From contig CALDZP010000024.1 in assembly GCA_937944105.1 (NCBI GenBank), positions 1 through 49,450 of the forward strand: a stretch of 49,450 nt of DNA. Direction: 5' to 3'. The position numbers were made by a program, and so were the translations under genes. The notes beneath the pieces are model-generated. The model saw only the letters and a program-made list of their open reading frames with translations. It made no database searches and was not told the DNA's origin. Below, piece after piece: positions 27,945 to 37,062 of this stretch. Each line of letters opens with the position of its first letter. Position 1 is the stretch's first letter. This stretch comes from an uncultured Ignavibacteria bacterium. GTDB lineage: Bacteria > Bacteroidota > Ignavibacteria > Ch128b.

Positions 27945-28694
27945 TTAACCTTTTTGCATTTGTTCAATAATTTTTCTGACCTCTTTTACATATTCACCAT
28001 TAGGAAATCTTTGAAGATATCTTTTTGCTTCTTGTAAAGCCTCAGTATTTCTTGATTTTTCCAAAAATAATTTAATCTTTGTGTACAAAGCCTGAGATGA
28101 ATATTTACTATCAGGATATTTCTCTAACAACAAATCATAATAAATCATTGCCGATTTTGTGTAATTCATTCTTCTATATTGTTCAGCCGTTTCAAAAATT
28201 TTTTTTGCCAATTTATCATTAAGTTCTTTTATCTTTTCTTCAGCTTCCTTAATTCTCGGGTCTTGTGGAAAGAAATCAATAAATGCTTGATATTCTTCTA
28301 TTGCTTTTTCAGTGAATCTCTGATCAAGCGAAAAATGTGGTGAAAGTTTATAGTAAGATTCTGCAAGCATAAATTGAGCATCTTTTACATATTCACTCGT
28401 TGGAAAATCTCGAATCAACTTGCTGAATTCATAAGCAGCTTTAATAAACTCATCTCTCTTGTAATAACTATAAGCCAGGTAATACTGAGCATCATCAACA
28501 ATTCCGGATCCTGAAAACTGAATCATGATGCTTTCAAATTCATTTATGGCTTCGAGATAATCCTTTTTATCAAATTTTTCTTTTGCAAGGGCAAATCTTT
28601 CTTCAGGTGTAAGTAAAGATAAATCTTTTGACCCCGAGCATCCTGAAAAAATTAATCCTATTAAGAATATAAATATTATTTTAAGTGGCTTCAT
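27945..28694 (-). CDS. bamD: Outer-membrane assembly lipoprotein BamD
   Basis: A 249-aa TPR lipoprotein of the BAM complex that inserts beta-barrel proteins into the outer membrane. The signal peptide ends in a lipobox with lipidated Cys19 (LIFSGC). TPR-like units follow, with the family pattern FALAKEKFDKKDYLEA at about 34-49 and YYLAYSYYKRDEF at about 87-99. Size and organisation match BamD/ComL proteins; generic TPR lipoproteins such as CpoB are less likely because of the length and the five-repeat layout. Confidence 0.88.
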   Translation of the reverse strand: MKPLKIIFIFLIGLIFSGCSGSKDLSLLTPEERFALAKEKFDKKDYLEAINEFESIMIQFSGSGIVDDAQYYLAYSYYKRDEFIKAAYEFSKLIRDFPTSEYVKDAQFMLAESYYKLSPHFSLDQRFTEKAIEEYQAFIDFFPQDPRIKEAEEKIKELNDKLAKKIFETAEQYRRMNYTKSAMIYYDLLLEKYPDSKYSSQALYTKIKLFLEKSRNTEALQEAKRYLQRFPNGEYVKEVRKIIEQMQKG

Positions 28695-28733
28695 TTTTCA
28701 AAATTATGATTTATTTTAGTTAAAAACTAAGTT

Positions 28734-29306
28734 TTACTTACTTCTTACAGTAAAGAAAAGATAAACTATCAATCCAGTTGTGGATGAAATTATAGCCGGC
28801 TCAATCAAACTTCTCCAAACAGGAATCTTTGGAATATTAATTCCATCATCAGGCTTCAAAATGCCCTTTCTAATTAATTCTTCAACAGAAACTGTATCTG
28901 AATAAATCTCTTTTATGCGATGATTAAAAACTACAAAGTCATTTTTAACTAAATTAAAACTAATATCAAGTTCTATCTCACGCTTTAATTTCTCCGAGCC
29001 AAAAAGAGGAAACGATACAATTTCAGGATAACGAACGTCAAATTTATTTAAAACTATGTCGCAAAGATTTTCTCTCAACGAATCTTCTTGAACCCAGTTA
29101 TAAATTTTTGATCGGATTAAAGAATTAATTGTTTCATTCTCTGAAAAAAACTTTAAATGAATTGTTTTGATCGAATTGCGCATTAAAAAATCCTGAAAGG
29201 ATGTAATTGACCGATCTAACATCCTGTTCAGGATCTCAATTTCATTTAAAGGTTGACTATGCAAGTAACTTGACAATATTAAAATTATTAAAAAAGAGAA
29301 TCGCAT
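28734..29306 (-). CDS. Hypothetical membrane-associated exported protein
   Basis: I do not recognise the family. From the ATG at 29306 the protein is 190 aa, with an N-terminal signal or anchor (about 1-17, MRFSFLIILILSSYLHSQ). A polar middle follows, and then a C-terminal hydrophobic segment (about 165-187, SSTTGLIVYLFF) with a basic end. A TTG 30 nt upstream, inside the htpX 3' end, is an alternative start. The middle has FSENETINSLIRSKIYNWV and DIVLNKF-type patches suggesting an alpha/beta fold. It lies between htpX and bamD and may be part of an envelope-quality operon. Confidence 0.65.
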   Translation of the reverse strand: MRFSFLIILILSSYLHSQPLNEIEILNRMLDRSITSFQDFLMRNSIKTIHLKFFSENETINSLIRSKIYNWVQEDSLRENLCDIVLNKFDVRYPEIVSFPLFGSEKLKREIELDISFNLVKNDFVVFNHRIKEIYSDTVSVEELIRKGILKPDDGINIPKIPVWRSLIEPAIISSTTGLIVYLFFTVRSK

Positions 29307-29316
29307 CAGTTGGTTA

Positions 29317-30171
29317 TTAAATTCTTCCAGCAGCAATCAATTTAAGTCTATGAATTCTCTCTTCAATTGGTGGATGAGTTGAGAATAACTTCATAATTGA
29401 ACTGCCTCTTAATGGATTAACTATAAATAAATGAGCCGTTGATGGACTAGCGTTGCTCATTGGAACAACTTGAGCAGCTTGTTCTAATTTGCTCAATGCT
29501 GAAGCAAGAGCAAGTGGTTTACCGGATATTTTTGCACCTCCTTCGTCTGCCATAAATTCTCTTGCTCTACTAATTGCAAGTTGAAGAATCACTGCAGCTA
29601 TTGGAGCTACAATCAGCAAAACAAGAGAAGCAATTGCATTACCACTATTCTCGCGGTCTCTACTTCCACCAGCAAACATCATCGACCATCCAGCAAGTCT
29701 TGAAATGAAAGTAATTGTACCAACAAAAGTAGCTACAATTGTTGCAAGCAAAATATCTCGATGTTTGATATGTGCTAGTTCGTGAGCTAAAACACCCTCT
29801 AACTCTTCATCATTTAAAATTCTTAAAATACCTGTTGTAACTGCCACTGCAGCATTTTGTGGATTTCTTCCTGTGGCAAATGCATTTGGATTAGGATTGT
29901 CAATCACATATATTTTTGGCATTGGTAATCGAGCATTTTCAGTAAGCTTTCTGACCAATCTATAAAGTTGAGGAGCTTCTCTTTCTGTTACCTGCTTTGC
30001 CCCATACATTGTTAAAATGATTTTATCAGAGAACCAATATGAAAAGAAATTCATCCCTAAAGATATGATAAACGCAATAACCATACCATCTTTTCCACCC
30101 AGTAATCCACCGACAAGTAAAAAGAGAACCATCATAAGTGTCATTAAAAATACTGTTTTTACGGTATTCAT
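29317..30171 (-). CDS. htpX: Membrane zinc metalloprotease HtpX
   Basis: A 284-aa M48-family inner-membrane protease for quality control of membrane proteins. Two N-terminal membrane segments (about 5-22 and 28-48) precede the zinc motif His130-Glu131-x-x-His134 in VLAHELAHIKHRD. A third Glu ligand is in AREFMADEGGA, and additional membrane segments lie between the two (about 140-190). The NPNPNAFATGR stretch upstream is typical. It heads the long minus-strand array towards ccmF; the promoter lies in 30172-30308, divergent from the DUF218-like gene. Confidence 0.95.
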   Translation of the reverse strand: MNTVKTVFLMTLMMVLFLLVGGLLGGKDGMVIAFIISLGMNFFSYWFSDKIILTMYGAKQVTEREAPQLYRLVRKLTENARLPMPKIYVIDNPNPNAFATGRNPQNAAVAVTTGILRILNDEELEGVLAHELAHIKHRDILLATIVATFVGTITFISRLAGWSMMFAGGSRDRENSGNAIASLVLLIVAPIAAVILQLAISRAREFMADEGGAKISGKPLALASALSKLEQAAQVVPMSNASPSTAHLFIVNPLRGSSIMKLFSTHPPIEERIHRLKLIAAGRI

Positions 30172-30308
30172 TTTCTTACTCCAATTTTGGTTTACAATTT
30201 ACTTAACAAGTGATGTATTATCAAATTTGAGTGATTTAACTAATCTTTCAATTTTCTTGTTTCAAAAATCTATAAAGATTAATAGGTTGGATCAAAACAA
30301 CTTGAAAA

Positions 30309-30959
30309 ATGAGAATATTTCAAAAATCCTGTTCATCAAAATTTATAGTTACAATACTGGCGGTAATGCTCATTTATTTTATTTTTGGTCGGATAATCTT
30401 TGTAACGATATATGATATTCTTGATTCAGATGATAAATTAACCGGTAAATATGATGCAGTTGTTCTTGAATGCTGGTTAAAAACGCACTCTACTATGATT
30501 AAGACTGCAGATTCCCTATATCAAAATAATATTGTAAAAGATATTTACATAACTCATTTCAAATCTAATTCGAAAAAATTTTTTTCTGGTGGAGAAGTGC
30601 CAAAATTTATTAACGAAATAATTAATCTTTATGTATTAGAATATTCGAAAGATACATTACGTTTCCAAAAAATCCCAATAGAACCTGCAGATCCGATAAC
30701 ATTAAATTTAGCTTATCAAACTCTGAAATACTTAAAATTAAAAAATTACAAAAGAGTGATAATAATTAGTGAATCTTATCATAGTCAGAGAAGTCGTCTC
30801 GCTTTTAAAAAAGCATCTGAAAAATTTGGTATTGAAACAACCACGATTCCAGCAGAACTGGGAATAACAAAATATAATTGGTGGAAATCTGATATAGGAT
30901 TATCCACTATATTTTCAGAAATGTTTAAATTAATTTATTATTGGATATTCATTTTATAG
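30309..30959 (+). CDS. DUF218/YdcF-like membrane-anchored protein
   Basis: A 216-aa protein with one N-terminal membrane segment (about 13-33) and a Rossmann-like DUF218 domain. Family-like strands are KYDAVVLECWL and KRVIIISESYHSQRSRLAFKKA. The SESYHSQRSR segment corresponds to the conserved Ser/His/Arg patch of YdcF/SanA/ElyC proteins, which are linked to envelope-precursor metabolism and vancomycin sensitivity. The usual glycine-rich first strand (VLG) is changed to VLE, so the active site may differ. It is monocistronic, divergent from htpX. Confidence 0.7.
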   Translation: MRIFQKSCSSKFIVTILAVMLIYFIFGRIIFVTIYDILDSDDKLTGKYDAVVLECWLKTHSTMIKTADSLYQNNIVKDIYITHFKSNSKKFFSGGEVPKFINEIINLYVLEYSKDTLRFQKIPIEPADPITLNLAYQTLKYLKLKNYKRVIIISESYHSQRSRLAFKKASEKFGIETTTIPAELGITKYNWWKSDIGLSTIFSEMFKLIYYWIFIL

Positions 30960-31026
30960 ATTAGAGATTTATAAAAATTTTACAAATAGTTAAATTGCAA
31001 AGCAAAATTAAAATTATGAAAAAACC

Positions 31027-31101
31027 GGGCGCATAGCTCAGTTGGTCCAGAGCGTACGCTTCACACGCGTAAGGTCGTAGGTTCGAATCCTACTGCGCCC
31101 A
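31027..31101 (+). tRNA. tRNA-Val (anticodon CAC)
   Basis: The cloverleaf starts GGGCGCA and ends TGCGCCC with discriminator A. The D-arm is GCTCAGTTGGTCCAGAGC, the anticodon stem-loop TACGC-TTCACAC-GCGTA gives CAC, and the T-arm is GTAGGTTCGAATCCTAC. The 3' CCA is not fully encoded (CAA follows). The CAC anticodon reads GUG only, so another Val tRNA is expected elsewhere. Confidence 0.96.
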
Positions 31102-31182
31102 CAAGAAGAAGGAATTTTTGAGTTGAGGATACACAAACTACAATTAAATAGCCTACCAAAAACTTAAAAGGGGAGGTCAATA

Positions 31183-32916
31183 ATGAAAAACCTACTAGAA
31201 GATTATCCATTATATAATGTTGAGAAATTTAATTCATTTCAAGAAATGTTGTTACAATCACTTCGTAAATTTTCCAACAAAATTGCCCTGGAAGATTTAA
31301 ACATCACCCCTATCAACAGAGTAACTTATAGAGAGCTTTATGAATATGTGATAAAATTTGGTAAGGCTCTTAAAAAACTCGGATTAAAGGAAAGAACTCA
31401 TGTTGCACTAATTGGTGAAAATAGAGTCCAATGGGGAATTTCTTATCTGGCAATTACTACTTTTAATTATGTTGTCGTGCCAATAGATAGAAACCTTAAA
31501 GAGAATGAAATACTAACAATACTTCATAAATCCGACGCTAAGGCTGCTATTTTTTCAGAAAATTACAGAGAAATATTCTTAGAACATAAAAAAACAATTA
31601 AGGGTCTTGATTACTATATCGATATGGATCTAGAAACCGAGAGTGAAGGTATTTATTCGATGGTTGAGATGATAAATGAACAAAAATTTGATGAAACAAA
31701 AGATAAGTTTCCTGAAATTAATCCCAACGAATTAGCTTCATTAATATTTACATCAGGAACAATGGGAAATGCTAAAGGCGTGATGCTATCACAATATAAT
31801 ATTTGTAGTAATATTGTTGATATGCGATCTATGATTGAACTTTATCCTGAGGATAGATTTCTTTCAGTTCTTCCAATTCATCACACTTATGAATGCACAT
31901 GTGGTTTTTTATGTCCAATATCAGCAGGTTGTTCAGTTCATTATGCTCGTTCACTAAAAACGGTTGTAGAAGATATTCAAAAAGTAAGAGCAACCATTCT
32001 ACTTGGTGTACCATTACTTTACGAGAAAGTTTATAAACGCATCTCAAAGGCAATTGAAGAAGATAAAATAAAATCTATACTCGTTCCAACACTCAAATCG
32101 GCAATATCAATTTTTGAAAATTTTGGATTAGAAGGGTTAAGGAAAAAAGTATTTAAAGAAATTCATAAAAGGTTTGGTGGTTCAATTAGAATTTTCATAG
32201 TAGGTGGTGCTGCACCTAATCCAGAAGTTGCAAAAGGTTTAAGAAGTTTTGGATTCAATTTCATTCAAGGTTATGGACTAACTGAAACTTCACCTATTCT
32301 GGCTCTTAATAGATTAAGAAAATTTAAAGATGATTCCGCCGGGTTACCATTACCATCAGTGCAAATTAAGATTGATAATCCCGATGAAGATGGAATTAGG
32401 GAAGTTGTTGCTCGAGGCCCTAATGTAATGCTAGGTTATTACAAAAATAAGATGGCAACTGACGAGGTCTTAAAGGACGGTTGGTTTTATACCGGTGACT
32501 ATGGATATTTTGATTCAGATGGTTTTTTACATATCGCTGGTAGAAAGAAAAATATAATAGTTACTAAAACTGGTAAAAACATTTTTCCCGAAGAAATAGA
32601 AGATTATTTAAAGGAGAGCCCATTTATACTTGAATCTGTTGTTTATGCTGCAAAAGATGATAACGGTGACGAAACAATAGGAGCAATACTTGTTCCTAAT
32701 GCTGAAGAATTTATTGAATATTCTCAAAAGACTGGTAAAGAAGTCACAAAAGAATTAATTGAGGAAATTTTGAATAGAGAAGTTAGAGAGATAAATAAAA
32801 AACTCCCTATCTATAAACAAATTAGACTGATAAAAATTCAGGAACAAGAATTTGAGAAAACAACAACACAAAAAATCAAAAGATATTTGATAAAGCAAGA
32901 AGATACTGTACATTAA
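31183..32916 (+). CDS. AMP-forming acyl-CoA synthetase (long-chain fatty-acid-CoA ligase-like)
   Basis: A 577-aa adenylate-forming enzyme. The P-loop-like AMP motif is TSGTMGNAKG (190-199). Also present are GYGLTETSPI, the adenine-binding YTGDYGYFDSDG motif and the hinge GRKKNIIVTKTGKNIFPEEIE with the catalytic Lys expected near the C-terminal end (TTTQKIKRY). It activates carboxylic acids, probably fatty acids, to acyl-CoA. The Shine-Dalgarno GGGGAGG supports the start. It follows tRNA-Val and precedes lptF by about 100 nt. Chain-length specificity cannot be read. Confidence 0.88.
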   Translation: MKNLLEDYPLYNVEKFNSFQEMLLQSLRKFSNKIALEDLNITPINRVTYRELYEYVIKFGKALKKLGLKERTHVALIGENRVQWGISYLAITTFNYVVVPIDRNLKENEILTILHKSDAKAAIFSENYREIFLEHKKTIKGLDYYIDMDLETESEGIYSMVEMINEQKFDETKDKFPEINPNELASLIFTSGTMGNAKGVMLSQYNICSNIVDMRSMIELYPEDRFLSVLPIHHTYECTCGFLCPISAGCSVHYARSLKTVVEDIQKVRATILLGVPLLYEKVYKRISKAIEEDKIKSILVPTLKSAISIFENFGLEGLRKKVFKEIHKRFGGSIRIFIVGGAAPNPEVAKGLRSFGFNFIQGYGLTETSPILALNRLRKFKDDSAGLPLPSVQIKIDNPDEDGIREVVARGPNVMLGYYKNKMATDEVLKDGWFYTGDYGYFDSDGFLHIAGRKKNIIVTKTGKNIFPEEIEDYLKESPFILESVVYAAKDDNGDETIGAILVPNAEEFIEYSQKTGKEVTKELIEEILNREVREINKKLPIYKQIRLIKIQEQEFEKTTTQKIKRYLIKQEDTVH

Positions 32917-33022
32917 AGTCTATATTGTAAATATAAAATAGTTTCTAAGGTATTCTAAAATTCTTTTGAATTATTCTAATTATAAATATTGAAGCACAAT
33001 TTTTCATTCCTTATTTTGAATT

Positions 33023-34390
33023 ATGATTATCGATCGATACATAATTAAAAAATTAATTGGTCCCTTTGCGTTTGGAACATTTACAATAATGTTTATTTTT
33101 TTACTGCAATTCTTGATGAAAACCGCTGATAATTTAATTGGTAAAGGGCTGGGCACCTTGATAATTATTAAGCTTATCGTTTTCAACCTGGCATGGATGC
33201 TCGTTCTTGCAATTCCAATGGGTGCTCTTGGTATGGTTTTAATGGCTTTCGGTTCACTTACTCAGGACAATGAATTCACAATTTTAAAGTCTTCAGGAGT
33301 AAGTTTAATAAGGTTGATGGTTCCAGTATTATTTGTGGGTACATTACTTTGTGTTTTTTTGATTTGGTTTAACAACGCTATTCTACCTGATACTAATTAT
33401 CAAGCAAAAGTTTTAATGTACGATATAAGTAGAACAAAGCCCACATTAAAATTAGAAGCAAATGTTTTTTCAAATGAAATTCCAAATTACTCAATTTTGG
33501 CAAGAAATGTCAGCAAAACAACTAATGAAATTTATGATTTGATAATTTATGATTATACAAATCCTTTCCAGATAAATATTATCACAGCCAGAAAGGCAAA
33601 CATATATTTCACTCCAGATAATAAAAAAATGCTTTTTGATATGGAGAACGGAGTTATTCACCAACAAATTAATCAACAGAATAACTCTTATCGACGGATT
33701 TATTTCCAAAGACACAAAATCGCTACAGATGCATCACAATTTACATTTGAACAAAGTGGACCAGGGCTTCCACGTGGCGATAGAGAATTAAGTGCAAATG
33801 ATATGCAAAAAATTGTTGATAGTTTAAAAATATTAAGTTCAGAAGTTAAAAAAGAATTTCAACAAAATATCAAAGTATTTACTGAAGAAGTATTTGGAGA
33901 TATTAAATCAACAAGTCAAACAAAAATTATTCGCAGCGGAGGAAATCCATATTACTTTGCCTTAAATTCAGCACGCTCGAAACTTACTAACATTCTAAAC
34001 TTTGATAGTCGATTAGAATATTTTGAATCAGAAATTTATAAATATGAAGTTGAGATTCATAAAAAGTACGCAATCCCTTTTGCTTGTATTGTTTTTATAC
34101 TTGTTGGTGCACCACTTGGAGTTCTTACAAGAAAAGGAAGTTTTGGAGTTGCTGCAAGTATCAGTTTATTTTTCTTTTTACTTTATTGGATCTGTTTAAT
34201 CGGTGGTGAAAAATTAGCAGACCGAAGACTACTGAATCCATTTTTAGGAATGTGGATGGCAAATTTCATAATTGGCGCTTTAGGAGTTTTTCTGACTTAT
34301 AGAATGAATAAAGAACAAATTATGATTGATTTCTCTTACTTAAAAAAATACTTACCAAAATCATTTTTTCCTGAAACTGAACAGGCATAG
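33023..34390 (+). CDS. LPS export ABC permease, LptF/LptG family (first copy)
   Basis: A 455-aa member of the YjgP/YjgQ family that extracts lipopolysaccharide from the inner membrane. Three N-terminal membrane segments (about 12-115) include the family's opening IDRYIIKKLIGPFAFGTF. A periplasmic beta-jellyroll domain (about 125-345) has an inserted, charged helical region (about 265-345). Three C-terminal helices close the protein, with the conserved VGAPLGVLTRKGSFG segment. It lies 5 nt upstream of a second family member, and the two likely form the heterodimer. Assignment to LptF versus LptG is not possible with confidence. Confidence 0.9.
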   Translation: MIIDRYIIKKLIGPFAFGTFTIMFIFLLQFLMKTADNLIGKGLGTLIIIKLIVFNLAWMLVLAIPMGALGMVLMAFGSLTQDNEFTILKSSGVSLIRLMVPVLFVGTLLCVFLIWFNNAILPDTNYQAKVLMYDISRTKPTLKLEANVFSNEIPNYSILARNVSKTTNEIYDLIIYDYTNPFQINIITARKANIYFTPDNKKMLFDMENGVIHQQINQQNNSYRRIYFQRHKIATDASQFTFEQSGPGLPRGDRELSANDMQKIVDSLKILSSEVKKEFQQNIKVFTEEVFGDIKSTSQTKIIRSGGNPYYFALNSARSKLTNILNFDSRLEYFESEIYKYEVEIHKKYAIPFACIVFILVGAPLGVLTRKGSFGVAASISLFFFLLYWICLIGGEKLADRRLLNPFLGMWMANFIIGALGVFLTYRMNKEQIMIDFSYLKKYLPKSFFPETEQA

Positions 34391-34395
34391 AATTA

Positions 34396-35487
34396 ATGAA
34401 AACAAAAATTTTAGATTATTATCTTACAAAACAATTTGTCCTTTCAATTCTTTTTGGAATTTTAACTTTCGCCCTTGTATTTGTGATAGTTGATTTAATG
34501 GAAAATCTTGATGACTTTATAGACCAAAAAGTCCCCCAACAAATCATTTTTCAATACTATATTTTTTTCTTACCTGAGATTATAAGATTAATTCTTCCAG
34601 TATCGATTTTACTTGCCTGTTTATTTACAGTTGGAAAATTAAATAATTTTAATGAACTAACAGCTATTAAATCGAGTGGCATAAGTCTCTACAGATTTAT
34701 GTTTCCATTTCTTGTTATAGGTTTTATTATCTCACTAATTGCCATTTATTTTTCAGGTTGGATAGTTCCAAATTCAAATAGCAAAAAACTTCAAATTGAA
34801 CAGATTTACATGAAAAAAAATCTAACTTATGTTGGTGCAAATATATTTTTTCAGGATGATGAAAATAAATTTGTAAATATTGGCTATTATGACCCTACTT
34901 CTCAAATTATCTCAAGAGCGGGAATTATCCTTATTAGTTCTGATGATCCGACAAGACTAATAAAAAGAATTGATTGTCAAAGACTACAGTGGGATAGTTT
35001 GAAAAAGAAATGGATTGGTTTTGAAGTGATAGAAAATATTTTTATCAATGATTCGACAAATAAACTAACTTACTATAATGCATTTGAATTTAATGATTTA
35101 AATTTCAAACCAGATGATATTTTGATAAAGCAGAAAAAAATTGAAGAAATGACTTTAACTGAAATCCGTCATGTAATTAACTCTCACCGTAAAAGTGGTA
35201 ATGATACAACCAAATTGGAAATCGATTATCACTCAATTATTTCTTTTGCATTTGCTAATTTAATCGTCATCTTTTTTGGACTTCCAATTTCTGCGGATCG
35301 ACGAAGTGGTTCTGTTGCCTTTCAATTCGGGATGAATCTTTTTTTCACTTTCATTTATTTAGCTTTTATGAAAATAAGCCAATCTTTTGGTAAAAATGGC
35401 TTAATGAACCCTATTCTAACCGCCTGGTTTGCAAATATTGTATTTTTAATTTTTGCAGGAGTAAATTTTTTGAGAGTTAGAAAATAA
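34396..35487 (+). CDS. LPS export ABC permease, LptF/LptG family (second copy)
   Basis: A 363-aa partner of the preceding gene with the same topology but a shorter periplasmic part (about 110-270). The opening ILDYYLTKQFVLSILFG, the coupling-helix segment AIKSSGISLYRF and the C-terminal FFGLPISADRRSGS are conserved in the family. The LptB ATPase and LptA/C/D are not in this window. The TAA stop abuts the stop codon of the converging lipoprotein gene directly, with no room for a terminator hairpin between them. Confidence 0.9.
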   Translation: MKTKILDYYLTKQFVLSILFGILTFALVFVIVDLMENLDDFIDQKVPQQIIFQYYIFFLPEIIRLILPVSILLACLFTVGKLNNFNELTAIKSSGISLYRFMFPFLVIGFIISLIAIYFSGWIVPNSNSKKLQIEQIYMKKNLTYVGANIFFQDDENKFVNIGYYDPTSQIISRAGIILISSDDPTRLIKRIDCQRLQWDSLKKKWIGFEVIENIFINDSTNKLTYYNAFEFNDLNFKPDDILIKQKKIEEMTLTEIRHVINSHRKSGNDTTKLEIDYHSIISFAFANLIVIFFGLPISADRRSGSVAFQFGMNLFFTFIYLAFMKISQSFGKNGLMNPILTAWFANIVFLIFAGVNFLRVRK

Positions 35488-37062
35488 TTAATCACCCTGT
35501 ATTTTAATATTGATACTTGAAATTACTTTAAATGTAATATTATCCGAAGAACGAAAGAGAACTTTTTTCCCTTCGCTTGTATAAACTATTACACTCAAGA
35601 CTGCCTTTTTTGCTGACTTCAATTTTTCAGCTTCTTCTTTCTTTAATGAGATTATTTTTTGCTGTTTATTACTTCTTATAACTTTTCCTTCAGAATCAAT
35701 CGAAGCAGCTACAATAGAAAAGATTGTATCAGACGGAGTATTACCACCTTGTTCTCTTGTAAAATAAAATAACTTTCTATTGAGTGAATCAAGTAGGAAT
35801 CCAGAGACTTGAAATCCAAGCGGTAATCCATTATTAACTTCAATGTTTATTGTGGCATTATTTATTTTATCAATTTGTTTTTTGAAGTTATCATCTAAAT
35901 TAACTTCCACTGTATCTGTCCTTGTTGCATGATCAATTTTGAATATTGAATAAATTTGAAATTGAACCGAATAAGTTATTGTATCTGGTAATCTTAAATC
36001 AATACTTTTGTACAAAGGATTAATAATAACTTCTCCTTTATAAAAAACTGAATCGGGAACTTGAGGATTTAAGAAATCATTTACATCAACATCATCTAAA
36101 TAAAAAACGATTGAAGGTTGATCGAAATTTATTATCGTATCAACCACTGCTCTATTTTTTATCTTAAGATTTTTTCTAAATGGTGCTGCTCTATAAATTC
36201 CAGTAACTTCAAAATCAGAGATCTTTACCTCGAGATTTCTTGCAGTAGTATTAGGTGTAATAATTAGTTTTGCACCGTAAATCTGAACTTTTGGTAAAAT
36301 ATCCTTTATATCATCATCAACATCAACATATATTGTTTTTGGTTTAATTTCTTCCTTATAAGGCTTAATGCGACCTTTCAAGTAATTAAATCCAAGATTA
36401 TTAATTTCAATTTTTGTTTTTATTGAATCTCCTGAATAATCAGCATCAATTTTAGCGTATCCCTTTATATAAAAACCATAATTAGTTCCACCTAATGGAT
36501 TTTGCATATAATTATAACGATAGTTACCTAAATCAATTGTCTTTTTTGCTGAACTATTAGGTGGAACAGCAATATCAAATTTCAATGTATCAGTTGTTCC
36601 AGTTGAATTTTTAGTAAAACCAGGAATAGTAACATTCAAAGCAACTTTACGGTTAAGATAATTAAAAACCTCGTAATTCAATGTGCCTTTATATAAATGA
36701 AATTCCTCCAGATAAACGGAATCATCACTTACAAAAGACTCAAATTTTAGAGTATCAACTTTCTGAGGCTTTAAAACAAATTCATCTTCAAATTTTATTT
36801 TATCCTCAAAAATTTTATCCAGAGGCTTTGAATTTAATTTTGTAGAGTCAAATTTAATCAACAAATCATTTGTTGTACTATCAATAAAAATTCCTGATAT
36901 ACCTTTTATTCTGTCAGAAACAATTTCGGTACGATTAACAATAGGGACTGTATAAGATATATCCCAGACTGGTAAAACTGGAGATTTAATTTGATCAATA
37001 CAGCCAGAAATGTAGATAAATGTAATTATAACGAATAAAAATTTTAATTTAGAAATCATCAC
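35488..37062 (-). CDS. Lipoprotein of a three-member paralogous family (copy C)
   Basis: A 524-aa lipoprotein with signal peptide and lipidated Cys21 (FIYISGC). It starts with the family-like PVLPVWDISYTVPIVNRTE. Sequence parallels with the genes at 37049 and 40067 run along the length: an Asn/Pro-containing linker before NPLGGTNYGF, a LGFNYLKGRIKPYK segment, and near the C-terminus VNNGLPLGFQVSGFLLDS plus LFYFTREQGGNTPSDT. The fold looks all-beta. No known domain was recognised. It overlaps the upstream copy B by 14 nt, and the cluster with an outer-membrane barrel protein suggests a shared envelope role. Confidence 0.75.
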   Translation of the reverse strand: MMISKLKFLFVIITFIYISGCIDQIKSPVLPVWDISYTVPIVNRTEIVSDRIKGISGIFIDSTTNDLLIKFDSTKLNSKPLDKIFEDKIKFEDEFVLKPQKVDTLKFESFVSDDSVYLEEFHLYKGTLNYEVFNYLNRKVALNVTIPGFTKNSTGTTDTLKFDIAVPPNSSAKKTIDLGNYRYNYMQNPLGGTNYGFYIKGYAKIDADYSGDSIKTKIEINNLGFNYLKGRIKPYKEEIKPKTIYVDVDDDIKDILPKVQIYGAKLIITPNTTARNLEVKISDFEVTGIYRAAPFRKNLKIKNRAVVDTIINFDQPSIVFYLDDVDVNDFLNPQVPDSVFYKGEVIINPLYKSIDLRLPDTITYSVQFQIYSIFKIDHATRTDTVEVNLDDNFKKQIDKINNATINIEVNNGLPLGFQVSGFLLDSLNRKLFYFTREQGGNTPSDTIFSIVAASIDSEGKVIRSNKQQKIISLKKEEAEKLKSAKKAVLSVIVYTSEGKKVLFRSSDNITFKVISSINIKIQGD